From Propionibacteriaceae bacterium P6A17 (GTDB lineage: Bacteria > Actinomycetota > Actinomycetes > Propionibacteriales > Propionibacteriaceae): a stretch of 64,000 bases of DNA. The stretch's first letter is position 1. Each line of letters starts with the position of its first letter. The stretch covers positions 62,001 through 126,000 of the forward strand of contig JHVD01000001.1 of assembly GCA_000619965.1 (NCBI GenBank), in the 5' to 3' direction. Shown piece by piece: positions 38,524-48,768 of this stretch. Made by a program: the position numbers and the translations under genes. The notes beneath the pieces are model-generated. The model did no database searches. It was not told where the DNA came from and saw nothing but the letters and a program-made list of their open reading frames with translations.

Positions 38524-41500
38524 TGTCCGGCTTCACGCATCTCGAGACGTACTCGGGCTACTCGTTCCAGTACGGCGCCTCGCACCCGGGAGAGCTGGTC
38601 GCACGGGCCGCAGAGCTCGGCATGACGCACCTCGGTCTCACCGACCGCGACGGCCTCTACGGGGCAGTCCGGTTCGTCAAGGCATGCCTCAAGGCGGGGG
38701 TGACGCCCATCGTCGGGGTGAGCCTGCCGGTGGTGGGCGACGGCTGGTCGCCCGAGCGTCGTCCGACGGCCGCACGCGGCGGCGAGTTGCGGGATCCGCG
38801 GCTGCCGCGAGTCCTCTGCTGGGCCTTGTCGCGCGCTGGTTGGGGGCATCTGTGCGAGCTCATCACGCACGCGCATTCCGCAGGGCGAGGGCTGCCCGTC
38901 GTCACACTCGACGTGCTGGCCCAGCACTGCGCGGGGCGGGAGGTCGTCGTCGGGCTGGGCGCAGACTCCCCGGCGGGCCGCCTCGTCGCGCAGGGCCGCC
39001 TCGACGATGCCCTCGCGCTGGCGCGGCGCTGGCGGGAGGTGCTGGGCCGGGAGGTCGTCGTCGCGGCCACCAACCACCACGTGCCCGGCCGCGGCATCGC
39101 CTCCGCGCATCAGGCGGCGGGTCTGCTGCGGCTGGCCGACCGGCTCGGTGTCTCCGGCGTGCTCACCAACATGGCCCGCATGACGTATCCCGAGCAGGCC
39201 GCCACCTGCGACGTGCTCGACGCGTCCCGCCGCCTCGTGCCGCTGCGGGCCGGCAACATCGACCGCGTCAACGCCGAGGGCCACCTCAAATCGGCCGAAC
39301 GGATGCGCTTCGCCTGCGACGAGGCCGCGCGCATGGCCGGCATCGCATCCGACGACGTCCTCGCGGCCACGCGGGCGCTGGGGGAGCGGTGCGGGCTCGA
39401 CCCGCTGGGCGACGTCGGCCTGGGCGAGATCCGGCTGCCGGAGTTCGAGGTGCTCGGCACCACCGCGGACGAGGCCCCGCGCGTGCTCAGGGAGCGTTGC
39501 CTGGCCGGACTCACCCGTCTCCACGGCGCCGTGCCCAGGGCCCATCTCGACCGCCTCGACGACGAGCTCGCGGTGATCGGGCAGCTGGGCTTCGAGTCCT
39601 ACTTCCTCACCGTCGGCGACGTCGTCGACATGGTGAAGGGTATGGGGATCCGCTGCGCGGCGCGCGGCTCGGGTGCGGGCTCGCTGGTCAACCACGCGCT
39701 CGGCATCTCCGGCGTCGATCCGATGGCCCACGGGCTCATCATGGAGCGGTTCCTGTCGCCGCTGCGGGTGGCGCTGCCGGACATCGACCTCGACGTCGAG
39801 TCCGCGCGCCGCACCGAGGTCTACGACCGCATCTTCGCCACCTTCGGCGCCTCACGGGTGGCGTGCGTGGCGATGGTGGAGACGTACCGGGTGCGGCACG
39901 CGGTCCGCGACGTCGGCGCAGCACTCAGCCTGCCGCCGATGGAGATCGACGCGATGGCGAAGGCATTCCCGCACATCCGTGCCCGCGACGCGCGAGCCGC
40001 GATCCGCGATCTCCCCGAGCTGCGCGCCGCAGGCATGGGGGAGGCGCGGCTGAATCGCCTGTTCCAGTTGGTCGAGTCGCTCGACGGGCTGCCGCGCCAC
40101 GTCGCGCTGCACCCGTGCGGGGTGATCCTCTCGGACTCCGCGCTCGCCACCCGTACCCCGACGCAGCCCAGCGCGGGCGGCTACCCGATGAGCCAGTTCG
40201 ACAAGGACGATGTCGAGGACCTGGGCCTGCTGAAGCTCGACGTGCTGGGGGTGCGCATGCAGTCGGCGATGGCGCACGCCCTGGCCGAGCTCGAGCGCAC
40301 GACGGGCACCGCCCCCGACATCGACGCGCTCGCCCCCTACGACGATGCGGGCGTCTACCGGATGATCGCGGAGCGGCGCACGCTCGGCTGCTTCCAGATC
40401 GAGTCGCCCGGCCAGCGCGAGCTCGTCGGCAAGTTCGGCCCCCGCAGCTTGGGCGACATCATCATCGACATCTCCCTGTTCCGCCCCGGCCCGGTGAAGT
40501 CCGACATGGTCTCGCCGTTCGTCGACGCGCGGCAGGGCATCCGGGAGCCGGAGTTCCTGCACGAGGACTTCCAGCCGTTCCTCGACGAAACGTGCCAGGT
40601 GGTGGTGTTCCACGAGCAGATCATCCAGCTCGTCGCGCAGATGACGGGCTGCACCCTCGCGCAGGGCGATGAGGTGCGTCGCGCGCTCGGGGACGCCGAC
40701 GGGCAGGCGCAGGTGGAGCCGTGGCTGCGGGCCCGCGCGCGGGAGCGCGGCTACGGGGAGCAGCTGATCGGCAGGGTGTGGGAGATCCTGTCGTCGTTCG
40801 CGTCGTTCGGCTTCTGCAAGGCCCATGCGGCGGCGTTCGCGCTGCCCACCTACCAGTCGGCGTGGTTGAAGCATCACCATCCGGCGCACTTCATCGCAGG
40901 GCTCCTCACCCACGACCCGGGCATGTATCCCAAGCGGCTCCTGCTGGAGGAGGCGCGCCAGATGGGGGTGGAGGTGCTGGGCCTCGACGTCAACCGCTCC
41001 GCTCGCGAGTACCGGGCCGAGCGGGTGGGCGACGGGTGGGGTATCCGCCTCGCGCTCGCGGACGTGAAGGGCATCGCCGACGCCGAGGCGGCCGGCATCG
41101 TCGCGGCCCAGCCGTACGGATCGCTCACCGACTTCTGGCGGCGGGCGGGCGTGGCCCAGCCCACGGCGGAGCACCTCGTGCTGGCGGGCGCGTTCGATGC
41201 CCTCTACGGCGTTGGTGGTTCGGCGCGGGTCTCCGCGCACGCGACGGTGACCCGTCGCGATCTGCTGCTCGCGCTGGCCGACCTCCATGCGGGCACCGGC
41301 AGACGGGGCGCGCCGCGCGGAGGCTTCGTACAGGAGGCGTTCAGCTTCGTCGACGAGGGGCGCGTCGACGAGGACTGCGTCGACGAGGACTGCTCGCCGG
41401 GGATCCCCACCGACGTGCTCCCCACCGGGCTGCCGGAGATGACCGCCGACGAGCGACTGCGCGCCGAGCTGGACATCCTGGGGCTCGACGCGAGCCGGCA

Positions 41501-42140
41501 CGTCATCGAGGACTACCTGCCGATGCTGCGGGCCATCGGGGTGACGCCGGCGCGCCTGCTGGGCGCCCAGCGACACTCGTCGGAGGTGCTCGTGGCGGGG
41601 GTGAAGGTGGCGACGCAGACCCCGCCGGTGCGTTCGGGGCGGCGCGTGATCTTCTGCTCGCTCGACGACTCGACGGGGGTGGGTGATGCGACGTTCTTCG
41701 AGGACGTGCAGGGGCCGTACTCGGCGACGGTGTTCAACTCCTGGCTGCTGCTGGTCCGCGGGGTCGTGCGCCGCACCGGCGACAGGGGCGTCTCCATCCG
41801 GGCCACCGGCGCGTGGGACCTGGCGCACGTGCACGACGTGTGGCGCTCCACCCTCGACGCGCAGGGCCCCGACGCGGCGGCGCGAGCGGTGTGGGCGCTC
41901 ATCGACGAGGAACCCGTCGGCTACGGCATCGTGGGGGAGTACGTGCCGCCCCAGGAGCAGGAGCACGCCCGCATCGACGACGACCACACCCGTGCGGGAG
42001 GCATGGGGCGCCGTCGGGTGCTCGTCCACGCGAGCGGCTTCAAGCAGTCTCCGTACGCCGACGTGCGCGCGCCGGGGGTGCCCGTCGCGCAGGCGCCGCG
42101 CAAACTGTGGCACTCGAGCCCGGGGAGTGCTGGCCGATGA
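38523..42140 (+). CDS. dnaE2: DNA polymerase III alpha-type error-prone polymerase (DnaE2/ImuC)
   Basis: 1205 residues. The N-terminal PHP domain starts FTHLETYSGYSFQYGASHP with LTDRDGLYG. Palm catalytic aspartates are in LPDIDLD (near residue 420) and LKLDVLG (near 573); AARGSGAGSLVNHALGI and SFGFCKAHAAAFA are further family blocks. An OB-fold region lies near the C-terminus. The short PHP region and accompanying DinB mark it as the translesion paralogue rather than the replicative DnaE1; its replicative counterpart is outside the window. It is somewhat longer than usual, with a Val-Asp-Glu repeat near residue 950. ATG overlaps the DUF6504 stop. Confidence 0.9.
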   Translation: MSGFTHLETYSGYSFQYGASHPGELVARAAELGMTHLGLTDRDGLYGAVRFVKACLKAGVTPIVGVSLPVVGDGWSPERRPTAARGGELRDPRLPRVLCWALSRAGWGHLCELITHAHSAGRGLPVVTLDVLAQHCAGREVVVGLGADSPAGRLVAQGRLDDALALARRWREVLGREVVVAATNHHVPGRGIASAHQAAGLLRLADRLGVSGVLTNMARMTYPEQAATCDVLDASRRLVPLRAGNIDRVNAEGHLKSAERMRFACDEAARMAGIASDDVLAATRALGERCGLDPLGDVGLGEIRLPEFEVLGTTADEAPRVLRERCLAGLTRLHGAVPRAHLDRLDDELAVIGQLGFESYFLTVGDVVDMVKGMGIRCAARGSGAGSLVNHALGISGVDPMAHGLIMERFLSPLRVALPDIDLDVESARRTEVYDRIFATFGASRVACVAMVETYRVRHAVRDVGAALSLPPMEIDAMAKAFPHIRARDARAAIRDLPELRAAGMGEARLNRLFQLVESLDGLPRHVALHPCGVILSDSALATRTPTQPSAGGYPMSQFDKDDVEDLGLLKLDVLGVRMQSAMAHALAELERTTGTAPDIDALAPYDDAGVYRMIAERRTLGCFQIESPGQRELVGKFGPRSLGDIIIDISLFRPGPVKSDMVSPFVDARQGIREPEFLHEDFQPFLDETCQVVVFHEQIIQLVAQMTGCTLAQGDEVRRALGDADGQAQVEPWLRARARERGYGEQLIGRVWEILSSFASFGFCKAHAAAFALPTYQSAWLKHHHPAHFIAGLLTHDPGMYPKRLLLEEARQMGVEVLGLDVNRSAREYRAERVGDGWGIRLALADVKGIADAEAAGIVAAQPYGSLTDFWRRAGVAQPTAEHLVLAGAFDALYGVGGSARVSAHATVTRRDLLLALADLHAGTGRRGAPRGGFVQEAFSFVDEGRVDEDCVDEDCSPGIPTDVLPTGLPEMTADERLRAELDILGLDASRHVIEDYLPMLRAIGVTPARLLGAQRHSSEVLVAGVKVATQTPPVRSGRRVIFCSLDDSTGVGDATFFEDVQGPYSATVFNSWLLLVRGVVRRTGDRGVSIRATGAWDLAHVHDVWRSTLDAQGPDAAARAVWALIDEEPVGYGIVGEYVPPQEQEHARIDDDHTRAGGMGRRRVLVHASGFKQSPYADVRAPGVPVAQAPRKLWHSSPGSAGR
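41364..41393 (+). repeat. Two tandem 15-bp repeats inside dnaE2
   Basis: GTCGACGAGGACTGC is repeated twice in frame and encodes VDEDC twice; a partial third copy (GTCGACGAGG) lies just upstream. It sits in a low-complexity linker and is a likely slippage site that could vary between strains without shifting the frame. Confidence 0.8.
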
Positions 42141-43288
42141 TCGTCGCGCACGTGGACATGGATTCGTTCTACGCATCGGTCGAGATCGCGGAGCGCCCGG
42201 AGCTCGCCGAGGTGCCGATGTTCGTCGGCGGTTCGGACCGGGGCGTGGTGTTGTCGGCCAACTATCCGGCCCGCGCGTACGGCATCGGCGCGGGCATGCC
42301 TGCGAGTCGCGCGCGTCGCCTCTGCCCGGGCGTGCGGGTGGTGCCGCCGCGCTTCGACCACTACACGCTCGTTTCCGACGGCATCCGCGAGATCTTCCGC
42401 ACGATCACCGACCGCATGGAGATGGTCTCGATCGACGAGGCCTTCCTCGACCTCACGACGGCGATGCGTCGCCTGGGCGGGGACCCGGCGGCGGTGGGCG
42501 AGCAGATCCGGGCGCAGGTGATGGACGAGCAGCGGGTGCCGTGTTCGGTGGGGATCGGGCCCAGCAAGTTCATCGCGAAGCTCGCGTCGAAGGCGGCCAA
42601 ACCCGACGGCCTGAAGCACGTCCGCCCCGACGAGGTGATCGCCTTCCTGCACCCGCTTCCGGTGGAAGCGATCTGGGGGGTGGGGGAGGCGACGGCCGCG
42701 AAGCTGCACAGGCTGGGGCTGGTGACGGTGCGCGACGTGGCGATGACGAAGCGTTCGACGTTGCAGCGCGCCCTCGGCAACCAGGGCGGGCTGCTGTTCG
42801 ACCTCGCGTGGGGCCGCGATGAGCGGTCGGTGATCTCGCGCGAGCCGGTGGAGCACAGCATCGGCTCGCAGGAGACGTTCTCGCTTGACGTCGACGACGC
42901 CTGGCGCGTCGAGACGGAGATCCTGCGCATGGCCGAGCGGACCGCGTCGCGGATGCGGGCGCAGCAGATGGTGGGCAGACGGGTGACGCTCTCGGTGCGG
43001 TTCGCGGACTTCCAAACGATCACCCGCACGGGCACGATCCCGCCGACGGATGCCACCAACGACATCTTCGCCGAGGCGATGCGGCAGTTTCGCAGGCTGC
43101 ACCTGCAGCGGGCGAGGATCCGACGGGTGGGCGTGCGGGTGGAGGGGCTCTCCCCGCGCGCGGAGAGCTACGAGCAGCCGACGTTGGACGCCCCCGAGCG
43201 GGGGTGGCGTGAGCTGGAGGTCGCCGTCGACAAGGCCGTGCTGCGCTTCGGCCCGAAGGCGGTGCAGCGGGCGAGGCTGACGGTGTGA
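42137..43288 (+). CDS. dinB: DNA polymerase IV (Y family)
   Basis: 383 residues. Catalytic carboxylates D7/D9 in HVDMDSFYASVE and D100-E101 in SIDEAFLD are all present, so it is an active polymerase, unlike ImuB, which lacks them. Finger, thumb (CSVGIGPSKFIAKLASK, HhH region IWGVGEATAAKL) and little-finger domains follow. Near the end EQPTLD may be a weak beta-clamp-binding motif. ATG overlaps the dnaE2 stop (ATGA). It bypasses lesions with low fidelity and probably works with DnaE2 under SOS control. A bidirectional hairpin terminates the operon. Confidence 0.95.
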   Translation: MIVAHVDMDSFYASVEIAERPELAEVPMFVGGSDRGVVLSANYPARAYGIGAGMPASRARRLCPGVRVVPPRFDHYTLVSDGIREIFRTITDRMEMVSIDEAFLDLTTAMRRLGGDPAAVGEQIRAQVMDEQRVPCSVGIGPSKFIAKLASKAAKPDGLKHVRPDEVIAFLHPLPVEAIWGVGEATAAKLHRLGLVTVRDVAMTKRSTLQRALGNQGGLLFDLAWGRDERSVISREPVEHSIGSQETFSLDVDDAWRVETEILRMAERTASRMRAQQMVGRRVTLSVRFADFQTITRTGTIPPTDATNDIFAEAMRQFRRLHLQRARIRRVGVRVEGLSPRAESYEQPTLDAPERGWRELEVAVDKAVLRFGPKAVQRARLTV

Positions 43289-43305
43289 GGCCGGGCCCCC
43301 GGCCT
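43288..43305. terminator. Bidirectional terminator between dinB and the DUF3040 gene
   Basis: AGGCCGGG (43288-43295) pairs perfectly with CCCGGCCT (43298-43305). The hairpin includes the last base of the dinB stop and the first of the opposing stop codon, so it can serve both convergent genes. Confidence 0.7.
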
Positions 43306-43712
43306 TACGGCTGCTCGCCCTGCTGACGCTTCTTCCAGCGTTCCTCGAGGCGCTCCATGAAATCCTCGCTCGACGAGCCCCCCGCGGCCCGACCGCCGCC
43401 GCCCTTCGGCGCCGACGAGCCGCCACGGGCGGGCTCGCCGTCGTCCTGGACGCGCTGCCATGCGCCGATGCCGATGATGGCGGCGACGAGCATCAGCACG
43501 AATCCGGCGATGCTCACGGCAGGGTGGAGCTGCACCCCGCCGAACAGGGCTGCGAGCCCGGCGAGGAAGCCCAAGCCCGCGAGCGTGGCGCGTCGACGGT
43601 GGAGCTGCACCTGCCCGCGCCCGCTGAGCGCCTCGGCGAAGTGGGGGTCGTCGGCCTTGAGCGAGGCCTCAAGCTGCTCGAGCAGCTTGCGCTCCTGTTC
43701 GGACAAGGCCAT
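43305..43712 (-). CDS. DUF3040 membrane protein
   Basis: 135 residues. An N-terminal amphipathic helix typical of DUF3040 (ALSEQERKLLEQLEASLKAD, then PHFAEAL) is followed by two membrane helices (about 43-83) and a Gly/Ser-rich then charged C-terminus ending MERLEERWKKRQQ. Members lie near mraZ and the division cluster in many actinobacteria; the function is unknown. ATG 43712 has GGGAG upstream, and a TAGAAT -10-like box lies about 30 bases before the start. It is convergent with dinB. Confidence 0.85.
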   Translation of the reverse strand: MALSEQERKLLEQLEASLKADDPHFAEALSGRGQVQLHRRRATLAGLGFLAGLAALFGGVQLHPAVSIAGFVLMLVAAIIGIGAWQRVQDDGEPARGGSSAPKGGGGRAAGGSSSEDFMERLEERWKKRQQGEQP

Positions 43713-43799
43713 GGCGTGACTCCCTCGTTCGTCGTTGTACGGGCCATTCTAGAAGGCGCCGTCAACCCGCCCAAGCCGGAGCAGCGACGCGCGTCGGAT

Positions 43800-45953
43800 T
43801 CATCGTCGCCACAGCGATCGGGGCAGCCAGCGACGCCACAGCGGGACGTCCGTTCGCAGCGCGCGTCGCAGGGCGTTCACGTGCCCGGGCAGGTCGGTGA
43901 CGTCCGCGTTGCGCGCGAACAGGGCACGCTCGACGGTGCCCGCCACCCGGGCCAGGGCGGCGCCGGCGGGGGTGTCCTCCCCGACGCTGCGTGCGGCCGG
44001 GCCGGGGGAGCCGCCGGGCCAGCGTCGGCCGGCGTCGACGAACAATGCGCGCGACTCCAGCCACGCCCCCGTCGCGAGCGCGGCCGCGGTCTGGCCCGGA
44101 CGCAGGCGCCAGCGCGCCAGGGCCGTGCGGATCAGGGGCGGCGCCGCGGCGAGCAGGAGCACGCCGACGATGGCGAGCACCCAGCCCAGGGGAAGGCCTC
44201 CGCCCGGCGCGTCCCCGCCGTCGGGCACCGGCGCGGGCGACGGGGACGGCGACGACGGGGGTTCCGCGGTGTCAGGCGACGGGGAGCTGCTCGTCGAGGG
44301 CTCCGGCGAGGCCGAGGGCGGGGGCGAGGACTGTGGTTCGCTCGGGCCCGACGACTGGTCCGGATCCGTGTAGGACGGCGGACTGGCCACCGACGGGGTG
44401 GGCTCGAACGGGATCCAGCCGAGACCCTGGAAGTACAGCTCCGGCCAGGCGTGCATGTTGTGGGTGGTCACGGCGAACGAACCGTCGCCCTGGGGCGTGC
44501 CGGAGTTGAAGCCGACGGCCATGCGCGACGGGATGCCCTCGATCCGGGCCATCGTCATCATGGCTGCGGCGAAATGGATGCAGTAGCCCGAACGATCGGT
44601 CAGCAGGAACGACGAGATCGCGTCGGCCGAGGCCGTGCTCGGTGCGTCGAGGGAGTAGCCGAACTCGTCGCTGCGCAGGAACCGCTGCATCGCGAGCGCC
44701 TTGCCCCCGGCCGTGGTCTCTCCGGCGGTGACCTCCTGCGTCAGGGCGCGCACACGGGAGTCGACGTCGGGCACCGACAGCGTGATCGGGTCGGCGTCGG
44801 TGCCGGCCTCGGCGGCGGCGATCTCCTCCGCGGCGGGGCTCGGGACCGTCGAGGTCACCGAGTAGGACAGGTCGATGGTCTGCAGGAGACGGTCCTCGCC
44901 GGCGGCGACGATGGCCAGCGTCTCCGGGTCGTGCGACCACACGCCGGTCGCGTCGAACGAGTCCGGGGCGAAGGGCGCCGGCAGGTACTCGGAGCTGAAG
45001 GACTCCATCTGGACCTCGGAGACGACCTCGCGGCCCGGCCGGTCGTAGGCGCCGTCGAGCCCGGCCATGCGCAGTTGCATCGGCACGAGCCGCGCCCCGT
45101 CGGCGGTGAGGTCCGGCAGCGCGACAGTGCGGAAGTAGAGGGGCTGCCCGTCGGAGGTGCGGTAGGTGAACGCCGGGCGGTTCTCCGGACGCCGCAGGTT
45201 GTCGTTGAGCGCGATGGTGGGGTCGGAGAGCTGGATGGGTCCGGTGCCGCGGCCCTGCCACAGCGGCTGGTCGCTCACCGTCACCAGCGGCGCCAACAGG
45301 AGCGAGGCGACGACGCCGGCCGCGGTCATTCCCGCGGCGAGCCCGACGCGCGTGAGTTGGAACGCCCCGGTCCGCGAAGCGCTCGTGGCGCGCTGCCCCT
45401 CGCGGATGCGGGTGCCGACGAGCAGCACGCCCACGTAGGCGCAGGCGACGACGGCGAAATGCCAGCCCGACTGGGGGGTGCTGCTGGCGATGGTCGCGAC
45501 GACGAAGCCCAGCGACAGCGGCGCGAAGGCCCAGATCGGCTCGTCGAGGACGCGCACGAGCAACTCGAGGGTCAGTTGGATGACGGCCGCGAACAGGAGC
45601 GTCACGAACAGCACTCCGGGGCTTTCGCCCAGTGGCGGTGCCTGACCGGCGATCGCCTGGGCCCCGTCGGCCAGGAGCTGCAGCACCGCCTCGCCGACCC
45701 CGTGGCCCGGCGACAGCGTCAGTGCGCGCCAGACGACGACGGCGCCTGCCGCGACGAGCTGCAGCGCGAGTGTCGCCGCGGGGCCGAGCCGCAGCAGTCC
45801 CGCGATGAGCCCCACGACCCCGACGGCGGCGATCAGGATGCCGGACTCTACGAGGTACGCCCGGCCCGCCAGCAGGGGACCGAGCGGGAGCAGCGACCCG
45901 AACACCGCGAGGGCGTTGACGATCGGCGACAGGACACTGGAGCGGTTGGTCAT
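43800..45953 (-). CDS. Transglutaminase-like membrane protein (DUF3488/TgpA type)
   Basis: 717 residues. The N-terminal block of about six to seven membrane helices (1-225) is followed by an extracytoplasmic transglutaminase-like domain with catalytic Cys in SGYCIHFAA, His in HNMHAWPE and the acidic residue as Glu in PFEPTP. A Pro/Ser-rich linker, one more helix (LGWVLAIVGVLLLA) and a cytosolic tail follow. Such proteins accompany DUF58 and MoxR and may modify or proteolyse envelope proteins; the activity is unproven. ATG 45953 overlaps the DUF58 stop by 4 bp. Last gene of the moxR operon. Confidence 0.88.
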   Translation of the reverse strand: MTNRSSVLSPIVNALAVFGSLLPLGPLLAGRAYLVESGILIAAVGVVGLIAGLLRLGPAATLALQLVAAGAVVVWRALTLSPGHGVGEAVLQLLADGAQAIAGQAPPLGESPGVLFVTLLFAAVIQLTLELLVRVLDEPIWAFAPLSLGFVVATIASSTPQSGWHFAVVACAYVGVLLVGTRIREGQRATSASRTGAFQLTRVGLAAGMTAAGVVASLLLAPLVTVSDQPLWQGRGTGPIQLSDPTIALNDNLRRPENRPAFTYRTSDGQPLYFRTVALPDLTADGARLVPMQLRMAGLDGAYDRPGREVVSEVQMESFSSEYLPAPFAPDSFDATGVWSHDPETLAIVAAGEDRLLQTIDLSYSVTSTVPSPAAEEIAAAEAGTDADPITLSVPDVDSRVRALTQEVTAGETTAGGKALAMQRFLRSDEFGYSLDAPSTASADAISSFLLTDRSGYCIHFAAAMMTMARIEGIPSRMAVGFNSGTPQGDGSFAVTTHNMHAWPELYFQGLGWIPFEPTPSVASPPSYTDPDQSSGPSEPQSSPPPSASPEPSTSSSPSPDTAEPPSSPSPSPAPVPDGGDAPGGGLPLGWVLAIVGVLLLAAAPPLIRTALARWRLRPGQTAAALATGAWLESRALFVDAGRRWPGGSPGPAARSVGEDTPAGAALARVAGTVERALFARNADVTDLPGHVNALRRALRTDVPLWRRWLPRSLWRR

Positions 45954-47188
45954 CGGGCGGCCCTCCGGATCGTGAGCCGGCTCCACGCGTCGGGCACCGT
46001 GTCTGCGGGGGTGTACTGCTCGACGGCCCACCCCGAGGCCTCGAGGAGGCGGACGGCGTCGCGGTGCTCGACCGCCTCGACTCCCCACGCCACGGGGTCC
46101 GCGACGAGTGCGGACGGCTTCGCGAACCGCTGGCCTGTGGCGACGAGCGTGCCCGCGTCGCGCGCGGTGAGCGTCGAGCCGAGGAAGACGACCGTGCCGG
46201 TGGCGTCGAGGGACTCGGACTCGCCGAAGATGGCGTCCAGATCGGGCTCGGCGGAGGCCGCGACGTCGGTGAGCGCGTCGAGGATCGCCTGCCGCTGCGC
46301 GGGCCCGCGGACCGTGCCGGTCTCGAGGATCGTGCCGGAGCCGCCTGCCATGACGATGCGGTAGCGGTCGTCGGCGAGGCGGAAGCCCAGGCTCGCCGCC
46401 GCCGAGACGACCCATTCGAGGCTCGACTTCGCCCCCGTCCCGACGTGGGCCGACGCGCGGGTGTCCACGATGACGAGCGCCGACGGGTCCCACGGGTGCT
46501 CCTCGAGGCGCACCATCAGCTCGCCCTGCTTGGCGCTCATGCGCCAGTGGACGCGACGCATGTCGTCGCCGTGGCGGTGCTCGCGCACGAGCACGTCGTC
46601 CTGGCCCGTCTGGCCGGTGCGCTGCGGCGCGGCTTCGCCCGCGGCGCCGAGCCCGATCCCGCGGGGGACGTCCGCGAGCGCCCACACCTTGGGGGCGACG
46701 CGCACGAGGGTATCCTCCCCGCGCACCTTGAACGAGCCGACGGCGAGCCCGAGCGGATCCCGCGCGCGGGCCTCGAGTGGCCCGATGAGGAATCGTCCGC
46801 GCTGGCCGGTGGAGAGCTGGTAGCGCACCGCCTGCGTCCAGGTGCCGAACCCGCGCGCGACCATGAATCTTCCGCCGCCCCCCAACGCCGCCGGCGCCTT
46901 GTCGTGCATCTCGAGGGCGGTTGCCGCCATGGGGCGCACGTTGGCCAGCCTGAGGACCACCTCCGCGGCCTCGCCGACGGTCACCACCGCGGGCGACGAC
47001 GTCCGCTGGTACTCGATGCGAGGCCGCAGCACGACCACCAGCAGCAGGCCCAGGCAGGGCAGCAGGGCCAGGAACAGCCCGAGCACGACGAGGTCCGGCT
47101 CTCCGAGCAGGCTCGCGGCCCCGACGATCAGGGCCCCGGTGAGGAACAGGAGCGCCCCCCTGACGCTCGGGCGCGTGCCGCGCAGCAA
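45950..47188 (-). CDS. DUF58 (vWA-like) protein
   Basis: About 412 residues. Two N-terminal membrane helices (about 10-50) precede a beta-rich region, the DUF58 hallmark REHRHGDDMRRVHWRMSAK, and a vWA-like fold with an ALVIVDTRAS strand. These proteins work with MoxR ATPases in envelope complex maturation, as I understand the family. The start is uncertain: TTG 47188, preceded by AGGGG and 4 bases after the MoxR stop, fits best. The frame is open to 47251 but would overlap moxR without homology. Confidence 0.85.
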   Translation of the reverse strand: MLRGTRPSVRGALLFLTGALIVGAASLLGEPDLVVLGLFLALLPCLGLLLVVVLRPRIEYQRTSSPAVVTVGEAAEVVLRLANVRPMAATALEMHDKAPAALGGGGRFMVARGFGTWTQAVRYQLSTGQRGRFLIGPLEARARDPLGLAVGSFKVRGEDTLVRVAPKVWALADVPRGIGLGAAGEAAPQRTGQTGQDDVLVREHRHGDDMRRVHWRMSAKQGELMVRLEEHPWDPSALVIVDTRASAHVGTGAKSSLEWVVSAAASLGFRLADDRYRIVMAGGSGTILETGTVRGPAQRQAILDALTDVAASAEPDLDAIFGESESLDATGTVVFLGSTLTARDAGTLVATGQRFAKPSALVADPVAWGVEAVEHRDAVRLLEASGWAVEQYTPADTVPDAWSRLTIRRAAR

Positions 47189-47192
47189 CGGC

Positions 47193-48149
<957 letters not shown>

Positions 48150-48269
48150 GGAACTGATGCTCCTCGTGGGGCGGGGACGTGTCGGGTCCAAGAGTACCGG
48201 CCCCCACTGACGACGCCCGAACGTCGCGTCGCGGATTGGGGAGGGAACACGCCGGGGAAGGGGGGCCAG

Positions 48270-48314
48270 GTGGAGGAAAGTGGGGTAATGTGGGGCCAAG
48301 TGGAGTGGAATGGG
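48270..48314 (+). promoter_or_regulatory. MraZ-binding repeat array (five 10-bp-spaced TGG repeats) upstream of mraZ
   Basis: GTGG or ATGG begins at 48270, 48280, 48290, 48300 and 48310, exactly one helical turn apart: GTGGAG, GTGGGG, GTGGGG, GTGGAG and ATGGGT. In E. coli, MraZ autorepresses through TGGG-type repeats with the same 10-bp period, so this is a probable MraZ operator. A possible -10 box TAATGT (48286-48291) lies inside the array, fitting direct repression of the dcw operon promoter. Confidence 0.8.
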
Positions 48315-48339
48315 TCTCGAAGGAGGAAGGAGGTGCCCC

Positions 48340-48768
48340 GTGTTCCTCGGTACGTACACGCCGAAGCTGGACGAGAAGGGGCGCCTGATCCTGCCCGCGA
48401 AGTTCCGCGACGCATTCGCCGAGGGCCTCGTGGTCACGCGCACCCAGGACCGCGCATTGGCGATCTACACGCAGCAGGCGTTCGAGGCGCTGATGGGGCC
48501 GGTCGCGCTGGCCCCCACCACGGTCAAGCAGGTCCGCGACTACCAGCGCATGCTGGCGGCGGGGGCGAGCTTCGAGGTGCCTGACAAGCAGGGGCGGATC
48601 ACCATCCCGCCCATCCTGCGCAAGTACGCGGGCCTCGATCGCGACGTCGTCGTGATCGGCGCCGGCACCCGTGCCGAGATCTGGGACGCCAAGGCATGGG
48701 CCGACTACTCGGAGGCGAGCGAGGCCGGCTTCTCCGACCTCGACGAGGAGTTCATGACGCCGCCGTAG
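48340..48768 (+). CDS. mraZ: Transcriptional regulator MraZ
   Basis: 142 residues with two SpoVT/AbrB-like halves: FLGTYTPKLDEKGRLILPAKFR at the start and FEVPDKQGRITIPPILRKYAG in the second. MraZ forms rings and binds its own promoter repeats; here five repeats precede it. GTG 48340 is chosen because of the AAGGAGGT site 5-8 bases upstream; the frame is open slightly farther. A 148-bp spacer to rsmH contains an inverted repeat, ACCTGGC (48769-48775) with GCCAGGT (48819-48825), which might attenuate transcription into the cluster. Confidence 0.95.
   Translation: MFLGTYTPKLDEKGRLILPAKFRDAFAEGLVVTRTQDRALAIYTQQAFEALMGPVALAPTTVKQVRDYQRMLAAGASFEVPDKQGRITIPPILRKYAGLDRDVVVIGAGTRAEIWDAKAWADYSEASEAGFSDLDEEFMTPP

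Noticed and set aside
36557-40672. A 1371-codon plus-strand frame spanning pepN and dnaE2
   Set aside because: It is out of frame with both genes and has Pro/Arg/Ser-rich composition typical of a shifted GC-rich frame.
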